Shown: one piece after another, positions 1 through 9,082 of the stretch
Position numbering within the stretch: position 1 is the first letter of the stretch
Layout: each line of letters opens with the position of its first letter
Source of the DNA: Rhizobiales bacterium Ga0077524
GTDB taxonomy: Bacteria; Pseudomonadota; Alphaproteobacteria; Rhizobiales; Hyphomicrobiaceae
Assembly (NCBI GenBank): GCA_001464755.1
Contig: LNDR01000415.1
Coordinates: 39,512-103,511 of the forward strand
DNA: 64,000 nt
Direction of reading: 5' to 3'
Made by a program: the position numbers and the translations under genes
Notes under the pieces: model-generated
What the model saw: the letters and a program-made list of their open reading frames with translations, nothing else
Databases searched by the model: none
What the model was told of the DNA's origin: nothing

Positions 1-2762
1 TAGCGCGGAAAACGAAACTCCAAGTGCGGCAGGAACCACGCGGCCTCGATCGGGAAGCCGGCATCCCGGATGTCGCCGATCACATCCAGGAAATCCGTCC
101 AGACGAAATGCGGCAGCATGAACCGGTCGTGCAGGGCGGTGCCCCATCTCACCAGCCCGTTGCGGTAGGGCCGCTCCCAGAACCGCGCAATCAGCGCGCG
201 CAGCAGCAGTTGCTGGGCGAGACTCATGCGCGCGTGCGGCGGCATTTCGAATGAGCGGAACTCGACGAGGCCCAGCCGCCCCGTTGGCCCTTCCGGCGAG
301 TAGAGCTTGTCGATACAGATCTCGGAACGATGCGTGTTGCCGGTGGAATCGACCAACAGGTTGCGGAAGATGCGGTCGACCAGCCACGGCGGCACTGTGC
401 CCGCAACCGGGTCGGGGATCTGCGCGAGCGCGATCTCCATTTCGTAGAGGCTCTCGTGGCGCGCCTCGTCGATGCGTGGAGCCTGGCTTGTCGGACCAAT
501 GAACAGCCCCGAAAACAGATACGAAAGCGATGGATGATTTTGCCAGTAGGCGATGATGCTGGCGAGGAGGTCGGGGCGCCGCAGGAACGGACTGTCCTGC
601 GGGGTCCGCCCGCCGAGCACGATGTGGTTGCCGCCGCCGGTGCCGGTGTGGCGGCCATCCAGCATGAACTTCTCGGTTCCAAGCCGCGACAGGTGCGCTT
701 CCTCGTAGAGCGCCGTCGTGATCGTCACTGCCTCGTCCCAGCTCCCCGCCGGCTGCACGTTCACCTCGATCACACCCGGGTCCGGTGTCACCTTGATCAC
801 GTTGAGGCGCGGATCATTTGGCGGCGTGTAGCCCTCGACGTGCACGGGAAGCCCCGTCTTGCGCGCCGCTTCCTCCACGGCCGCGATCAGTGCGGCATAG
901 TCGTCGGCATCCTCGAGCGGCGGCATGAACACGCAAAGATGCCCGTCGCGAGGCTCGACGGTCAGCGCGGTCCGGACGCTGCCCCCGACGTCACTTGGCG
1001 CCGCGGGCGTTACTTGCGACGCATCCGCGAGGCCGCTGCGTCGGCGCTGCATCAACGTCTGCCGCTCCTGCAGTGGCGGTGCCGCATCGAATGGATCGCG
1101 CGGCACCACCTGCGGCGTCTCCAGCGGCGGAAGATAGGGCAGCGATCCGAGCGGCAACCTGAATCCGGCCGGCGAGTCGCCAGGAATGAGGAACAGCTTG
1201 TCGCGCCTGAGCGACCACCGCTCCGTCACCCAGCGTCGCTTGCGGTCGCGCGTTTGCCAGGCTTGAATCGGCAGCACGAAGCTGACCGGCGCTTCGAGGC
1301 CGCGATCAAACACGGAGATGAGCCGCTTTCGCTCGGCGGGATCCGCGAGCTTGTTTTCCGCCGGCGTCGTGCTGATCGGCAGCTTCTGCTCGATCAGGAC
1401 GAAGTGACCGGTGTCCTCGTAGGCTGGTAGTGCGCTCGCAGACGGAAGATCCAGCTCTTCGCAGAGGTTGGCCGCGAACGTCTCCGCCTCCGCGATGCTC
1501 GGCGTTCTGGTCGTCACCTCGCGCGCGATCAGCGCTTGGTCTTCCCAGAGCGGCTGGGCGTCCGCCCGCCAATAGAGCGCGAATGCCCAGCGAGGCAACT
1601 GCTCGCCCGGGTACCATTTGCCTTGCCCGTAATGCAGCAGCCCGCCCGGCGCGAACCGCCGCTCCAGGCGCCGCACGAGGTCTTCGGCAAGGCGCCGCTT
1701 CGTCGGCCCGACAGCGGCTGTGCTCCACTCCGCGCCGTCCATGTCGTCCACCGAGACGAAGGTCGGCTCGCCGCCCATCGTCAGGCGCACGTCACCATCC
1801 GATAGACGGCGGTCGACGGCATGGCCGACGTCGAGAATTCGCGCCCACTGCTCGTCCGAGTAGGGCTTCGTGACGCGCGGGCTCTCTGCGATGCGTGCCA
1901 CGCTCATGTCGAACGCGAACGTCACCTCTGCCTTCTCGTGGCTGCCGCTGATCGGCGCCGCGCTCGATGGCGCCGGTGTCGCAGCGAGCGGGATGTGTCC
2001 TTCGCCCGTCAGCAGGCCCGACGTTGGGTCGAGCCCGATCCACCCCGCCCCCGCTACGTAGATCTCGGTCCAAGCATGCAGGTCCGTGAAGTCGCTCTCG
2101 GCCCCCGAAGGCCCGTCCAGCGACTTCACGTCGGGAACGAGCTGGATCAGATAGCCCGAGACGAAGCGCGCTGCGAGGCCGAGGTGCCGCGCGATCTGCA
2201 CGAGCAGCCAGCCCGAGTCGCGGCACGAGCCGGCCGCCTTGCCGAGCGTCTCCTCCGGGGTCTGCACACCCGGCTCCATCCGGATCAGGTACTTGATGTC
2301 CTGCTGCAACTGGCGATTGAGGTCGCACAGGAAATCGATCGTGGTGCGGGGCGTGCGGTCGATGCCCGCGAGATAGGCAGCGAGCCGCGGCCCAGCTGGG
2401 TCCGGAATGAGATACGGCTGCAACTCCTTGGCAAGGCCCGCCTCGTAGGCGAACGGCCACTCCGTCGACCCTTCCTCCATGAAGAAGTCGAAAGGATTGA
2501 TCACCGCCATGTCGGCCACGAGATCGACGGTGACCGAAAGCTCTCGCGTCTTCTCGGGAATGACGACACGCGCCAGGAAATTGCCGAACGGGTCCTGCTG
2601 CCAGTTCAGGAAATGCAGTTTCGGCTCGAGCGTCAAGCTGTAGCTGAGGATGGGTGTCCGGCAGTGTGGCGCTGGGCGAAGCCGGATCACCTGCGGAGAG
2701 ACGCCGATCAGACGGTCGTAGGTGTAGCTGGTGCGGTGGGTGAGCGCGACGTTGAGCGTCAT
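1..2762 (-). CDS. Transglutaminase-like / DUF2126 large protein (C-terminus beyond the window)
   Basis: About 920 codons are visible from the ATG at 2762, with no stop before the window edge, so the gene is partial. The N-terminal ~270 residues are a bacterial transglutaminase N-domain plus core. The triad is readable as Cys180 in GSCRDSG, His229 in DLHAW and Asp245 in GLDPTSG. The rest matches DUF2126, for example MGGEPTFVS and a long segment with GTGGGNHIVLGG. It follows the alpha-E gene after 52 bp and is the third gene of a minus-strand operon starting at 5294. The family is usually about 1,100 residues. Members are predicted thiol amidases/amidoligase partners of ATP-grasp and alpha-E proteins; the substrate is unknown. 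Function is family knowledge; the triad is seen directly. Confidence 0.9.
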   Translation of the reverse strand, partial: MTLNVALTHRTSYTYDRLIGVSPQVIRLRPAPHCRTPILSYSLTLEPKLHFLNWQQDPFGNFLARVVIPEKTRELSVTVDLVADMAVINPFDFFMEEGSTEWPFAYEAGLAKELQPYLIPDPAGPRLAAYLAGIDRTPRTTIDFLCDLNRQLQQDIKYLIRMEPGVQTPEETLGKAAGSCRDSGWLLVQIARHLGLAARFVSGYLIQLVPDVKSLDGPSGAESDFTDLHAWTEIYVAGAGWIGLDPTSGLLTGEGHIPLAATPAPSSAAPISGSHEKAEVTFAFDMSVARIAESPRVTKPYSDEQWARILDVGHAVDRRLSDGDVRLTMGGEPTFVSVDDMDGAEWSTAAVGPTKRRLAEDLVRRLERRFAPGGLLHYGQGKWYPGEQLPRWAFALYWRADAQPLWEDQALIAREVTTRTPSIAEAETFAANLCEELDLPSASALPAYEDTGHFVLIEQKLPISTTPAENKLADPAERKRLISVFDRGLEAPVSFVLPIQAWQTRDRKRRWVTERWSLRRDKLFLIPGDSPAGFRLPLGSLPYLPPLETPQVVPRDPFDAAPPLQERQTLMQRRRSGLADASQVTPAAPSDVGGSVRTALTVEPRDGHLCVFMPPLEDADDYAALIAAVEEAARKTGLPVHVEGYTPPNDPRLNVIKVTPDPGVIEVNVQPAGSWDEAVTITTALYEEAHLSRLGTEKFMLDGRHTGTGGGNHIVLGGRTPQDSPFLRRPDLLASIIAYWQNHPSLSYLFSGLFIGPTSQAPRIDEARHESLYEMEIALAQIPDPVAGTVPPWLVDRIFRNLLVDSTGNTHRSEICIDKLYSPEGPTGRLGLVEFRSFEMPPHARMSLAQQLLLRALIARFWERPYRNGLVRWGTALHDRFMLPHFVWTDFLDVIGDIRDAGFPIEAAWFLPHLEFRFPR

Positions 2763-2814
2763 ACGGTGTGGGCTCTATGTGTTCGCAATGGCCGGGACGC
2801 GACCATCGGGCTTC

Positions 2815-3834
2815 TCAGGTCGACGATTGGCGTTGCGATTGCGATTGCGCCCCGGTTGCGAGCTGTGAAGGCTCGACGGCCTCCGGTGGGGGGTGTCCGA
2901 AGAAGCGCAGCCCAAGTTCGTTCGTGAGCTCGATCAGGCTGCGCTGCAGGCTGTCGTTGATCGCGTGCAGTTTGCTGACGAGATCCGGCTCCATCGCAGC
3001 GACCTGTAGCACCTCGAGCAATGCCTCGATCTTCTCTTGCGCGTGCCGCGATTGCCTGAGGCCGTAGCCTGACCCAAGCTCGTGCAGCAGCATCTTGATC
3101 TGCATGACGCTGAAGGCGACCGAGCGGGGGTGGCTCGAGTTGATCAGCAGGAACCGGGCGACCCTGTTCGGGTCGGCGCCGCGCCGCTCCAGCCTGACGA
3201 AAGCCTGATAGGCGGCCGCCGACCGAAGCACGAGCGACCAGAACGTGGCGTCTCCAGCCCGATCCGCTGGCTGCAGGCCGGTCGCGAGTTGTGCAAACTT
3301 GACGTCGAGAAGGCGGCTGGTCTGGTCCGCGCGCTCCAGCATCAATCCGATGCGAAAGAACCGCCACCCCTCGTCGCGATAGAGCGTGCTTTCCGCGACA
3401 CCGATCTGCGCATAGCAGCCATCCTTGATCTGCGCGCACGTGCGCCACAGCCGGATCGGCTCCAGATCGGCATCCGAGACAATCAGGAAGCGGTTATAGA
3501 ACTCGTTGAGATGGTTCCACATTTCGGTGGGGATTACGGCCCTCAGTGCACGCGCGTTCTCACGCGCCGCTCTGAGCGAGAAACGCACCGAGCCGGCATT
3601 CTCCATGTCGGCGACGTAGAACCGGATCACGTTGGCGAACGACGCGTCGCCATACGACTTGTTGAATCGCTCCTGGTCCGAGTGCAGTGCGACCAGCCAG
3701 GCCCACGACACGTCCTCGTCGCGGCCCCGGTCGTAGGCCACTTGCGTCTCGACGATGCGGGCAAGGTTCGAGGCTCGTTCGATGTAGCGAGCGAGCCAGA
3801 ACAAGTCCTCGGCATACCGCGAAAGCAGGCTCAT
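2815..3834 (-). CDS. Alpha-E domain protein (DUF403)
   Basis: A 339-residue protein beginning [20 protein letters not shown], the typical start of alpha-E proteins, an all-helical family rich in conserved Glu and Arg. The chosen ATG overlaps the stop of the upstream ATP-grasp gene in an ATGA, implying translational coupling. An open frame continues upstream inside the ATP-grasp gene, but that is an overlap artefact. The last ~20 residues are Gln/Ser-rich and look disordered. Alpha-E proteins nearly always accompany a circularly permuted ATP-grasp enzyme and a transglutaminase-like protein, as here. The biochemical role is unproven; involvement in making a peptide or amide modification is the published prediction. 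Confidence 0.92.
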   Translation of the reverse strand: MSLLSRYAEDLFWLARYIERASNLARIVETQVAYDRGRDEDVSWAWLVALHSDQERFNKSYGDASFANVIRFYVADMENAGSVRFSLRAARENARALRAVIPTEMWNHLNEFYNRFLIVSDADLEPIRLWRTCAQIKDGCYAQIGVAESTLYRDEGWRFFRIGLMLERADQTSRLLDVKFAQLATGLQPADRAGDATFWSLVLRSAAAYQAFVRLERRGADPNRVARFLLINSSHPRSVAFSVMQIKMLLHELGSGYGLRQSRHAQEKIEALLEVLQVAAMEPDLVSKLHAINDSLQRSLIELTNELGLRFFGHPPPEAVEPSQLATGAQSQSQRQSST

Positions 3835-5294
3835 GACTGGGCCCCCTCGAGCACCCAGGTGTCCTTGGTGCCGCCCCCCTGCGACGAGTTCACGATCAGA
3901 GAGCCGCGCTTTAGCGCGACGCGAGTGAGACCGCCGGGCAGCACCCACGTGCTGCGGCCGGTCACGGCATAGGGTCGTAGGTCGACGTGGCGCGGCTCCA
4001 CCTTGCCGTCGACCAGCGTCGGACACACCGACAGGTCGATCATGGGCTGGCTGATGAAGTTGGCCGGATCCGCCTCGATCTGGCGGCGGCAGGCTTCGCG
4101 CTCCATCTGCGTCGCCTTCGGTCCGACGACGATGCCGTAGCCGCCGGATTCCCCGACCGGCTTGACGACCAGCTCTGCCAAATGGTCGAGCGTATACTTG
4201 AGCCCGACCTCGGTGCCGCAGATGTGCGTGTCCACATTCTTCAGGATCGGCTCTTCCGTCAGGTAATAGCGGATAATGTCGGGCACGTAGGCATAGACCG
4301 CCTTGTCGTCAGCGACGCCCGTTCCGACCGCGTTGGCGAGTGTCAGGTTACCTTTCCGCGCCGCCCGCATCAGTCCCGCCACGCCGAGCATGCTCTTCTT
4401 GTTGAAGGCCTCGGGGTCGAGAAAATCGTCGTTGATGCGACGGTAGATCACGTGCACGGGCTGCAGCCCGGCCAGCGTCCGCATGAACACGCGGTCGTTC
4501 TCGACGATGAGGTCCCGTCCCTCGACCAGCGGTACGCCCATCTCTCGGGCGAGGAAGATGTGCTCGAAGTAGGCCGAATTGTACACACCGGGTGACAGGA
4601 GCACGATCGACGGATCATCCACACCGGCGGGCGCCACTTCCCGCAGCTTGGCGACCAGTTGCTCGCCGTAGTTGGAAACCGGCTGCACCTTGAGCCCCCG
4701 CATCAGGTCGGGGAAGGCACGCTGCATCAGGTGACGGTTCTCGACCACATAGGACACGCCCGACGGTGATCGCCCGTTGTCCTCCAGCACCTGGAATTCG
4801 CCATTGCGGTTGCGCACGATGTCCGTGCCGTTGATGTGGATGTAGGTTCCGCAGGGCGGGTCCAGGCCCTCCATTTCCGGCCGGTAGTTGCTGTTGCCGA
4901 GCACCAGATCACGGGGAACGATGCCATCCTTGAGAATTTTCTGGTCGTGGTAGACATCCCAGAGAAACAGGTTGAGCGCCTGCACCCGCTGCGTCACGCC
5001 GCTCTCGATCTGGCGCCATTCGGCGGCCGTCAGAATGCGAGGGATGACGTCGAATGGCAGGATGCGATCGATCGCGTCCTTGTCCGTGTAGACAGTGAAC
5101 GTGATCCCGAGGTTGAACAGCTCGTTCTCGGCTTCCCGGGCTCGCTGCATCAGGGTGGCGACATCGTGCCCCTCGAGGCGCTTGCGGATCATAGCAAGAT
5201 CGGCCGCATCTTGGCCGGTCCGCCCGGTCAACTCGCAGAAGAATGGCGCCGGATCGTAATCCGCGAGGGGACGGCTGGCTGTAGGCTCGGTCAA
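3831..5294 (-). CDS. Circularly permuted ATP-grasp protein (DUF404/DUF407 type)
   Basis: A 487-residue protein. Diagnostic segments include [64 protein letters not shown] and [12 protein letters not shown], matching the circularly permuted ATP-grasp type 2 family. ATP-grasp enzymes activate a carboxylate as acyl phosphate and join it to an amine or thiol, so a ligase role is inferred; substrates are unknown. It is first in the operon with alpha-E (4-nt overlap) and transglutaminase/DUF2126. The region just upstream has an inverted repeat (TGTGCCTG at 5371, CAGGCACA at 5418) that could be regulatory. Confidence 0.93.
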   Translation of the reverse strand: MTEPTASRPLADYDPAPFFCELTGRTGQDAADLAMIRKRLEGHDVATLMQRAREAENELFNLGITFTVYTDKDAIDRILPFDVIPRILTAAEWRQIESGVTQRVQALNLFLWDVYHDQKILKDGIVPRDLVLGNSNYRPEMEGLDPPCGTYIHINGTDIVRNRNGEFQVLEDNGRSPSGVSYVVENRHLMQRAFPDLMRGLKVQPVSNYGEQLVAKLREVAPAGVDDPSIVLLSPGVYNSAYFEHIFLAREMGVPLVEGRDLIVENDRVFMRTLAGLQPVHVIYRRINDDFLDPEAFNKKSMLGVAGLMRAARKGNLTLANAVGTGVADDKAVYAYVPDIIRYYLTEEPILKNVDTHICGTEVGLKYTLDHLAELVVKPVGESGGYGIVVGPKATQMEREACRRQIEADPANFISQPMIDLSVCPTLVDGKVEPRHVDLRPYAVTGRSTWVLPGGLTRVALKRGSLIVNSSQGGGTKDTWVLEGAQS

Positions 5295-5593
5295 GACGGC
5301 GTCGCCTCCCGGCTCGGGTTGACGCCCAACCCACCTTCGCGGACGGACGTCGGATCATCGTCTGGCAAGATGTGCCTGTTTTCAAGCACGCGCGGGCAGC
5401 TTTCGGTGCATGATTTTCAGGCACAGAGGATCGAAAGCAGGCGAAGGCCTAGCTTCATGCCTGTTTCCTCATCGTTTGGTCGCGACCCGGCGATAGCGCT
5501 GGGTGCGACGTGACGATTCGAGGTCGCCTGGCTCGTGATTCGGCCGTTCGATAAATTGCTGCCGATGTAGGCCGACGGGTATCGTCGATGGAG
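5295..5593. other. Intergenic region upstream of the ATP-grasp operon
   Basis: A 299-bp non-coding stretch between the 3' end of the hydrolase gene (minus strand) and the start of the minus-strand ATP-grasp gene. It must carry the promoter of the ATP-grasp/alpha-E/DUF2126 operon. An 8-bp inverted repeat is visible, TGTGCCTG (5371-5378) and CAGGCACA (5418-5425), with 39 bp between arms; it could be an operator or a hairpin. No convincing sigma-70 hexamers and no gene were identified. Confidence 0.4.
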
Positions 5594-6406
5594 CTATTTC
5601 TCCGCGAGAAATCCGAGCACGATCTCTGAGAAGTAGACGGGCGCCTGCTCGAACATGCTGTGCGCCGCGTTTGGGATCATGGCGCTACGCGCGTCGGGAA
5701 TCGCGCCCGTCAGTGCCTTTAGGACCACCGGCAGCATGCCGCGTGTCAGCGCCCCCCCGATCAGTAGCGTGGGGTTGCGGATGCTCTCCGCCTGGGCCCT
5801 CGTGAACGGCTTGCGATCCTCGTGGATCTGCCCGATCAGCGTGTGCGCATTGTCGCGCCGCATCTGCATGGATGCAGCCGGCCGTTTTGCCCAGGCGCCC
5901 GCGCCATAAATCCGATCGACGAAATGCTCGAGCCCTTTGTCCACGTCGCCATCGGCGATGATCTTCGCCGCCTCCACGATACTCTCCACACGTTCCGCCG
6001 ACGGTGCCTCACCCGGCGGCATCAGCGAGGCATCGAGTTCCCCGCCCGGTTCGGCCAGGATCAGCTTCCGCACCAGGTCCGGCCGCTGCTGCGCCACACG
6101 AAACGCGATATGCCCCCCGCGCGAATGCCCCATCAGGTGGACAGGGCCGAGACGCAAGCCTTCAAGGAAGGCGATGCAGTCGGCCGTATGCTCGCCGATG
6201 GTGAAGCCAGCACCTTTTCCGTCCCAATGCTCGGGAAAGAAGCGCCGCAAGCTCGGCACGATCAGACGATAGTCCCGTGACAGCGGCCCCATTACCGGCG
6301 ACCACGACCGGAAATCCCCGAGCGAGCCGTGAATGGCGACGAGCGGCGGACCCTTGCCCAGTTCGACGTAGACCATCTCGTGGTCGTCGATCTTGATCGA
6401 TTTCAT
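5594..6406 (-). CDS. Alpha/beta hydrolase
   Basis: A 270-residue alpha/beta-hydrolase fold protein of normal length. Visible elements are the oxyanion HG in VAIHGSLGDFRSW (about residue 26), the nucleophile elbow GHSRGG with Ser95, and the catalytic His in NAAHSMF near the C-terminus. No signal peptide is present, so it is probably cytoplasmic. The substrate cannot be read from the sequence; esterase, lactonase or C-C hydrolase are all possible. It lies alone between the ATP-grasp operon and a toxin-antitoxin pair on the same strand. Confidence 0.85.
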   Translation of the reverse strand: MKSIKIDDHEMVYVELGKGPPLVAIHGSLGDFRSWSPVMGPLSRDYRLIVPSLRRFFPEHWDGKGAGFTIGEHTADCIAFLEGLRLGPVHLMGHSRGGHIAFRVAQQRPDLVRKLILAEPGGELDASLMPPGEAPSAERVESIVEAAKIIADGDVDKGLEHFVDRIYGAGAWAKRPAASMQMRRDNAHTLIGQIHEDRKPFTRAQAESIRNPTLLIGGALTRGMLPVVLKALTGAIPDARSAMIPNAAHSMFEQAPVYFSEIVLGFLAEK

Positions 6407-6464
6407 GCTTCGAACTTCTCTTCCTTCGAGCCGCTGGATCGTGGTCGAGCCCAGCCTGCGGAGA

Positions 6465-6893
6465 TCAGATTGTAACCAGGCTCTCGCCCTTGGCGTCTGT
6501 TACCGAGGTTACTGAGAGTCCACGATCGAGGGTCACGAGGCAGCCGCCGTTCTTGACCGCGAGGGCCAGCAGATAGACGTCCGTGATTTGCTTGGGGCCG
6601 AGTAGCCTTCCATAGTCGAAGCGCGTCGCATCCAGGAGAGATATGTCGTCGGGCCAGAACGCGTGGCGGGGAGGCACAGCCCAAGCCTGGAGTTGAATGC
6701 GGGCATCTGCCAGCCGAATGCTCCCCGGGTAGCTCTTCTGAGACACGATGCGCAAGTAGCCGTTCTCGGTCAACGGACAGCTGGCCCAGCCGCCATCTCG
6801 GTTGTTGCGCCACCAACTCCGCGCCCGAGAGTGAAACAGGTGCCCGGGATCGAACAACGCGAGCAGAACGTTCACATCGAGCAGTGCCCGCAT
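6465..6893 (-). CDS. PIN-domain toxin (VapC family)
   Basis: A 142-residue PIN domain. The N-terminal MRALLDVNVLLALF carries the first conserved Asp (residue 5). A mid Glu occurs in LTENGYLRIVS, and the C-terminal acidic part is KQITDVYLLALA followed by LVTLDRG. VapC toxins are Mg2+-dependent ribonucleases, often cutting tRNA or rRNA loops. The ATG lies 3 nt after the stop of the antitoxin gene, the classic antitoxin-first order. Target RNA unknown. Confidence 0.88.
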   Translation of the reverse strand: MRALLDVNVLLALFDPGHLFHSRARSWWRNNRDGGWASCPLTENGYLRIVSQKSYPGSIRLADARIQLQAWAVPPRHAFWPDDISLLDATRFDYGRLLGPKQITDVYLLALAVKNGGCLVTLDRGLSVTSVTDAKGESLVTI

Positions 6894-6896
6894 GCG

Positions 6897-7202
6897 TCAG
6901 TCCTTTCGCGGCTGATCGGTCTCATGGTCCCAGGCCAAGGCATCTTCCTCGTCCAGCTCATCCTGGATGCGCTCGACGGTGTCCGGAGTGACGAGCACGC
7001 CTTCGCGCCCAGGTAGGGTCGGCCAATCGTCCAAATCGAACGTCACGGAGGGCTCGCGGAGACCCAGATAAACCTGCGTCGGCGCAGTGAGGCCCCGCCG
7101 TGCAAGGCCCGAGATGATTTCGCCCATGGTCTTGTCCTCCGCTTTTGCCAACTCTCGGGCGGCCTCCAGGATGTCGTCGTCGATGTCGAGCGTGGTACGC
7201 AT
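6897..7202 (-). CDS. Ribbon-helix-helix antitoxin (VapB-like)
   Basis: A 101-residue protein whose start MRTTLDIDDDILEAARELA is the typical ribbon-helix-helix DNA-binding N-terminus of antitoxins partnered with PIN toxins. The acidic C-terminal half (DELDEEDALAWDHETD) would cover the toxin. I chose the ATG at 7202 because it begins the RHH motif; an in-frame ATG at 7220 is possible, and neither has a strong ribosome-binding site. It forms an operon with the PIN toxin 3 nt downstream and probably represses its own promoter. Confidence 0.82.
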   Translation of the reverse strand: MRTTLDIDDDILEAARELAKAEDKTMGEIISGLARRGLTAPTQVYLGLREPSVTFDLDDWPTLPGREGVLVTPDTVERIQDELDEEDALAWDHETDQPRKD

Positions 7203-7423
7203 AGAGAACAAATAGCTCATTTGATGCGCAGATGCTAGAACATCTCGTGATTCAAGCCACCATTCGGATATGTTCGCGCGCCTCGGCCCAAGCCGACTTC
7301 CGCCGGCCGCCAAGCCGATGCCTGGATGAGCATGATTGCTTCCGCCGCCTCAATTCCGACGCGTTTGCGCGTCGGGCTGCAAGCGCAGGCGCCTGAAAAG
7401 TGTCGCAACAAATGAGGATGGCG

Positions 7424-8161
7424 ATGCCGGGCCCAAGTCGAACAGTGAGCCGGGATTTTCAAGCGTTGATGAGTGACATGAACGATTACGCCACCACAGC
7501 CGCTGGCGATTTAGACCAATCTGGCCGTCGCAAAGTGCCTGTCGAGCGTGGCTCACGCCTGTCCGACGTCGGCGCTGGCCTGGCCACGCTCGTCTCCATC
7601 GTGGCGCTCGCGTTTTCCGGCTACAGCTTCTACGAGACCGTCTTGAAGCAGGCCGAGCTGAGGGTCTACCCGCCTCCGCTCATCTATATGTATCGCCAGG
7701 ATTTTCGCGACGTCTTCGCCATTCCCCTGACCATCTCGAACGACGGTGCGCAACGCGGCACGGTGCTTTCCTTCGATCTGGAGGTGGCTCACCGCAAGAC
7801 CGGCCAAACGCAGCGCTTCCAGAACCTTCACTTCGGGTCGTCGCCCAAGGCCGGCGACATAAAGCTCTTCACGCCGGTGACGGTGGCTGGCGGCAGCGCG
7901 GCAACGAATGTCGTGCTCTTCCACGCTCTGGAGACGGGAACTCTGATCGGCGAGACGACGGGTGGCGTCGAGTTGCCCCTGAAGCTGACCCTCAAGCTGA
8001 ACATCGATTCGAGCGGCGACTGGTTGGCGCCCAAGTCGCCGGCGCCCGTCACCTTCGACATGACCGCCAACTACATCGCCAGCCACCGCGACATGGAGTC
8101 CGGCCGCCCGACCCAGCTCCATGACGCAAGGTGGACGGCGGCGAAGGCGAAGAAGGAGTAG
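7424..8161 (+). CDS. Uncharacterised single-pass membrane protein
   Basis: Not recognised. The start at 7424 (MPGPSRTVSR) is chosen because GAGG lies 6 nt upstream; ATGs at 7412 and 7418 are alternatives. The ~245-residue product has a polar N-terminus, one hydrophobic helix (about residues 48-70, LATLVSIVALAFSGYSFYET), then a beta-rich domain of about 170 residues containing PLTISNDGAQRGTVLSFDLE, ending in a basic, Lys-rich tail. Topology is probably N-in with an exported C-terminal domain. It sits between two toxin-antitoxin pairs in an accessory patch. Confidence 0.6.
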   Translation: MPGPSRTVSRDFQALMSDMNDYATTAAGDLDQSGRRKVPVERGSRLSDVGAGLATLVSIVALAFSGYSFYETVLKQAELRVYPPPLIYMYRQDFRDVFAIPLTISNDGAQRGTVLSFDLEVAHRKTGQTQRFQNLHFGSSPKAGDIKLFTPVTVAGGSAATNVVLFHALETGTLIGETTGGVELPLKLTLKLNIDSSGDWLAPKSPAPVTFDMTANYIASHRDMESGRPTQLHDARWTAAKAKKE

Positions 8162-8188
8162 CTCATTGAAGCGGCTTGCCCGCTATGG

Positions 8189-8207
8189 TATCTATCAATG
8201 ATAGATA
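8189..8207. promoter_or_regulatory. Palindromic putative operator of the VapBC pair
   Basis: Perfect 8-bp inverted repeat TATCTATC-AAT-GATAGATA located 23 bp upstream of the antitoxin ATG at 8230. It is unusually AT-rich for this genome. The position and symmetry fit an autoregulatory operator bound by the AbrB-type antitoxin/toxin complex. It may overlap the -10 region. Inference from position only. Confidence 0.55.
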
Positions 8208-8229
8208 TCATGCAGCAGGGAGGCTCCGC

Positions 8230-8520
8230 ATGTCAGCGCCGACCGCCAAGATCTTCATGCACGGCCGTAGCCAAGCCGTCCGCCTGCCGAAGGAGTTCCG
8301 CCTCCCCGGCAAGGAATGCCGCGTGCGGCGCGTCGGGAAGGCGGTCATCCTCGAGCCGCTCGATGAGCCGTTCGACGTCGATTCGTGGTGGGCCAGCATC
8401 GATGCCTTGCGCGGAGGACATGAGTTCCTGCCCGAAGGTGTTCCCGAGCCCGAGCTTCCTGCGGATGAAATCGACTTGGACGCCAACGGCGAAGCGGCGG
8501 GCGGGAATGACGTGCGGTGA
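8230..8520 (+). CDS. AbrB/SpoVT-type antitoxin (VapB/VagC-like)
   Basis: A 96-residue protein starting [20 protein letters not shown], the swapped-hairpin AbrB fold seen in VapB/VagC antitoxins, followed by [20 protein letters not shown] and an acidic C-terminal tail. The ATG at 8230 is supported by the ribosome-binding site AGGGAGG 6 nt upstream. It overlaps the following PIN toxin by 4 nt (GTGA), so the two are translationally coupled. Expected to neutralise the toxin and bind the palindrome at 8189-8207. Confidence 0.9.
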   Translation: MSAPTAKIFMHGRSQAVRLPKEFRLPGKECRVRRVGKAVILEPLDEPFDVDSWWASIDALRGGHEFLPEGVPEPELPADEIDLDANGEAAGGNDVR

Positions 8521-8924
8521 TCTTTCTTGATACCAACGTCGTCGTCGCGCTCATCAATCGGCCCGTGCCCTCGGTGCGCCAAGCGTACAACGCGGCACGC
8601 GCCTCGGGCACGACGCTGCACCTGTCCTCGATCGTCGTTTTCGATTTGCACTATGGCGTTGCTCGGAGCGCCGCGCGCGGCAGGAACGCATCCGTCTTGA
8701 GTGCATTCCTCGCCGATGGCCCGGAGATCGCGACTTTCGATGCGGAGGACGCCATCCTGGCCGGACGTGTCCGCGCCACACTGGCCGCCGCTGGCACGCC
8801 CATCGGCTCCTACGATGTCCTCATCGCCGGCCAAGCCCTCCGCCACGGCGCGACGCTCGTGACCTCGAACACGCGCGAGTTCGAAAGAGTGCCGGGGCTT
8901 AAGTTGGAAGATTGGGCGTCCTGA
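8517..8924 (+). CDS. vapC: PIN-domain ribonuclease toxin (VapC)
   Basis: A 135-residue PIN domain with a GTG start that overlaps the antitoxin stop. Conserved acids are visible: Asp5 in [11 protein letters not shown], the acidic part of the middle helix around [11 protein letters not shown], the segment [13 protein letters not shown], and [15 protein letters not shown] at the C-terminus. It has the length and motif pattern of the VapC branch paired with AbrB-type VapB. Predicted toxic endoribonuclease. Confidence 0.92.
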   Translation: MIFLDTNVVVALINRPVPSVRQAYNAARASGTTLHLSSIVVFDLHYGVARSAARGRNASVLSAFLADGPEIATFDAEDAILAGRVRATLAAAGTPIGSYDVLIAGQALRHGATLVTSNTREFERVPGLKLEDWAS

Positions 8925-9082
8925 ATCCTTTCGGGCAGGTCTCGGGTCGGAGCCGACGCCACACCGTCGCGACACGTCGATGGGGCGGGCGGACGGTGGC
9001 GACTGATCGATGGTGCCTCACCCGCTGAGTTCCGATGTGCCAAAAATCGTCGCAGTAAAGCCGACCAACTGCACGAGTTGCC

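Noticed and set aside
330..1430. Long open frames antisense to the transglutaminase/DUF2126 gene
   Set aside because: Composition is Arg/Ala-rich without motifs; they mirror the codon bias of the real minus-strand gene.
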